Shown here piece by piece: positions 32,801 through 33,760 of a DNA stretch of 33,760 nt. Every line of letters begins with the position of its first letter. Position 1 is the stretch's first letter. The stretch is from Methanobrevibacter sp. (lineage in GTDB: Archaea > Methanobacteriota > Methanobacteria > Methanobacteriales > Methanobacteriaceae). Under the pieces are notes generated by a model. It was not told the origin of the DNA and did no database searches. It was given only the letters and a program-made list of their open reading frames with translations. A program made the position numbers and the translations under genes. The stretch lies in contig NZ_JAFYHP010000017.1 of the NCBI RefSeq assembly GCF_017539065.1, positions 1 through 33,760 on the forward strand. The letters are read 5' to 3'.

Positions 32801-33760
32801 GTTGTTGGAAATGGTGCAGATATTGCTAACTACTACGGAAAAATCGTATCCAATATCTTCATTGAAATCATGGAAAACGGTACTTATTCATACCATATGG
32901 AAGATATCACTCTCAACGCTACTATTACTGATGATAACGGTAATTTAATTAAAGATATCAACTTTGATTTCACTATTGGCGATATTGACGAAGTTCATGC
33001 TAGTTTTGAAGATGGTATTTATACTGCAGTATATACTCCTACAGTTCCTGGAACCTATGTAGTAAATATTTCATACCCAGGAAGCAACTTAATAGTCAAC
33101 ACATCCACTATTATTATTTACAAAACTTTAACCGATTTAGCAAAATTAATTGAAGATGCTGATGAAGGAAGCACCATTGTTTTAAATGGTGATTACGCTT
33201 ATGTTCCTGAATTTGATTCAGCTCTTGTTAATGGCATTGTAATTGATAAAAATATCATAATTAATGGTAATGGTTCTGCTATCAGCGGATTTAATGCTGC
33301 TAGATTATTCAATGTCACTGCGGGCAACACTTTAACTTTAATTAATATGACAGTTCGTGATGCTAAAGCTGATAAAGGTGCTGGTGTTTATGTGAATAAC
33401 GGTGCTAGTTTAGTTGCTGATGGTGTTAACTTTATTAATAACACTGCTGTTTATCGTGGTGGTGCAATTTACTCTGAAGGTAGTGTAAATGTTGATAACA
33501 GCGTATTTGACAGTAATGACATTACTTTCCGTACATCAAACGATGATAATGGTGGTGCAGCAATCTACAACTTAAATGGTGATTTAACTATTTCAAACAC
33601 CAATATTACCAATAACCTTAAGGATATTGTTATCCGTGACGGTAATGCTGGTGATTTATTAGTTGGTGTTGTTGTAACTTCTGGTGATACTTTAATTACT
33701 GATTCTTACTTTGCAAACAACACTGGATCTTGGGGTGGAGCAATATCCTCTCTCGGATAC
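29858..33760 (+). CDS. Giant beta-helix adhesin-like protein, 3' end missing
   Basis: ATG 29858 follows GAGGTCA and opens a frame that runs to the last base (1301 codons) without a stop. A signal peptide MKKSKISILLLVMVMILA with cleavage near AVSA-A (residues 24-25) shows export. An acidic linker (about 26-65) is followed by parallel beta-helix units rich in G-G-A-I-Y/F and F-x-x-N-x-A motifs, as in polymorphic outer membrane and pectate-lyase-like repeats. At least four larger modules begin with a motif like F-T-x-L-x-x-x-I (near 30065, 31324, 31679 and 33128) followed by a D-K-N-x-x-I-x-G strand. One Ig-like segment (about 32900-33120, LNATITDDNGNLIKD) separates modules. Asn-x-Thr/Ser sequons are dense. 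Anchoring is not visible because the C-terminus is outside. A surface adhesion role is inferred from the family. Confidence 0.88.
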   Translation, partial: MKKSKISILLLVMVMILAISAVSAADIDDTSDTAIQAVDEAPVDEVASEDVDAVAATDDTDVLAADGDGNFTELQSSIDSSGTVIMSRDYVRADGENTLSISKDVTILGNNHKIDGSNLGGIFNVNSGYTLTLMGVTLINGNAENGGAIYNNGGTLTIVNSNFLNNTATKSGGAIYNNGGSITVTGSTFDGNDLTDRTVNGYGGAAIYSENGDVLISTSTVSNNLKDIVHRGGTGAYTGDLSSAAVTNKNGALTVTDSTFENNSGSYGGAILSQGTTSNLLVSGSAFNNNFAFNGGAIYCPNGNYYISESNFTGNKVRGTGSSNTNYANGGAIAATESTSDCIIADCVFKDNSATMGGAISTTNTQVTGCTFINNTAKAAYSETFNGKINNRGGMGGATYSDSVMTITGCTFENNTSRSDAVYIREGTITDSSFTNTIIAPNRGPLTISNNTYDNSGDDIKGGNSPSIYFDGVGEIPKITGAKVYYDATSFSDIQAMIDSGTTATVYLTGDVTKLDSEYETFANGIHVNRSFSINADGHTITANDGKVFTVDESGSLSLSNANVVGDGTAAIINNNVVTVGLTTNFSNVGDYAIENNGRVSQSSLTTFTQLSNLIALVNGGEIYIGSSKITKADDEKATFADGIVVDKNLTIIGYANSKRVISTYLDADNSGRIFAVNDGATLTLNNIILKNGNAEKGGAVYVEAANGFIAKTVDFINNTAVYRGGAIYSEGSVNVDNSVFDSNDITFRTRNDDNGGAAIYNLNGDLTISNTNITNNLKDIVIRNGNAGDLLVGVVVTSGDTLITDSYFANNTGSWGGAISSLGYMNTEPYTLTVKNTKFEGNNATFGGAIFVESSNLVVDNSTFENNKGVGVGSSGTSNTQGGAIVVFPQGASAEITDSTFIANSANVGGAVSLAGVDGDSLIDNCTFTDNVASSEGGAVYLWTQDDANIAVENSKFEGNTAPWGNAISNDGILSLSNNTVVGNGADIANYYGKIVSNIFIEIMENGTYSYHMEDITLNATITDDNGNLIKDINFDFTIGDIDEVHASFEDGIYTAVYTPTVPGTYVVNISYPGSNLIVNTSTIIIYKTLTDLAKLIEDADEGSTIVLNGDYAYVPEFDSALVNGIVIDKNIIINGNGSAISGFNAARLFNVTAGNTLTLINMTVRDAKADKGAGVYVNNGASLVADGVNFINNTAVYRGGAIYSEGSVNVDNSVFDSNDITFRTSNDDNGGAAIYNLNGDLTISNTNITNNLKDIVIRDGNAGDLLVGVVVTSGDTLITDSYFANNTGSWGGAISSLGY
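32009..32332 (+). repeat. Long near-identical repeat in the beta-helix adhesin, copy 1
   Basis: This 324-bp block matches 33437-33760 at a constant offset of 1428 bp (476 codons). By eye there are about 12 mismatches, most of them clustered near 32100-32113, and the last 120 bases are identical. Confidence 0.85.
33437..33760 (+). repeat. Long near-identical repeat in the beta-helix adhesin, copy 2 (cut by the window end)
   Basis: Copy 2 of the 324-bp block at 32009. It is still identical to copy 1 at the last base, so the similarity probably goes on beyond the window. Confidence 0.85.

Noticed and set aside
29858..33760. A possible frameshift or pseudogene, since no closed frame is seen here
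   Set aside because: The frame from ATG 29858 was spot-checked along its length and remains open to the last base; the stop is simply outside the window.
1..33760. tRNA, rRNA, CRISPR array, insertion sequence or replication origin
   Set aside because: No cloverleaf-like GC-rich gaps, spaced identical short repeats, transposase frames or origin-type repeat clusters were seen; all gaps are short and AT-rich.

Overview
The window looks like a chromosomal piece of a low-GC methanogenic archaeon of the order Methanobacteriales, most likely Methanobrevibacter. The reasons are a methanogenesis marker 12 protein, an F430/cobyrinate-type a,c-diamide synthase, an archaeal signal peptidase with a Ser/His/Asp centre, an LSm protein, archaeal TATA-type promoters, GGTGA-like ribosome binding sites, and two giant adhesin-like proteins of the kind expanded in that genus. 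The species cannot be fixed from the sequence alone.

Layout. Positions 1-2858 hold the 3' part of a cell-surface protein built of DUF11-like repeats with a C-terminal membrane anchor. Positions 3140-12870, all on the plus strand, are housekeeping genes in short transcription units: ilvD-hisD, aspS-baiN-like, and cbiC-hemL-signal peptidase-argS. A hairpin terminator at 12869-12889 separates these from a minus-strand operon: MATE transporter, MarR regulator, nitroreductase. That operon has a double palindromic operator over its promoter. A small secreted Ig-like protein follows, then purD, a TMEM175-family membrane protein and argF on the plus strand. A DUF2085 protein and a zinc-ribbon membrane protein lie on the minus strand and are divergent from ilvB-ilvN-carbonic anhydrase. 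ilvC, the marker 12 gene, an LSm gene (minus), an unlisted 47-codon ORF, surE (minus), a membrane-anchored Mrr-like protein, an oligosaccharide-polymerase-like protein and cfbB (both minus) come next. The window ends inside a second giant adhesin, a signal-peptide-bearing beta-helix protein that is still open at the last base after 1301 codons.

How the genes work together. ilvB, ilvN, ilvC and ilvD supply all steps from pyruvate to the branched 2-oxoacids. hisD, argF and purD are single genes of histidine, arginine and purine synthesis. hemL, cbiC and cfbB belong to tetrapyrrole synthesis (B12 and F430). The two adhesins, the signal peptidase, the polymerase-like protein and the Ig-like protein concern the cell surface. 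No rRNA, tRNA, CRISPR array, integrase or insertion sequence was seen. No intergenic gap exceeds 300 bases. The three largest (2859-3139, 15974-16252, 29585-29857) contain only AT-rich promoter and terminator signals.

The most interesting items are the MarR operator pair, a perfect 16-bp palindrome at the ilvB promoter, the short leaderless ORF at 25232, a membrane-tethered Mrr-like protein with an altered catalytic motif, a carbonic anhydrase between ilvN and ilvC, and near-identical 324-bp blocks 1428 bp apart in the second adhesin. I saw no clear defence island or wholly new multi-gene system.
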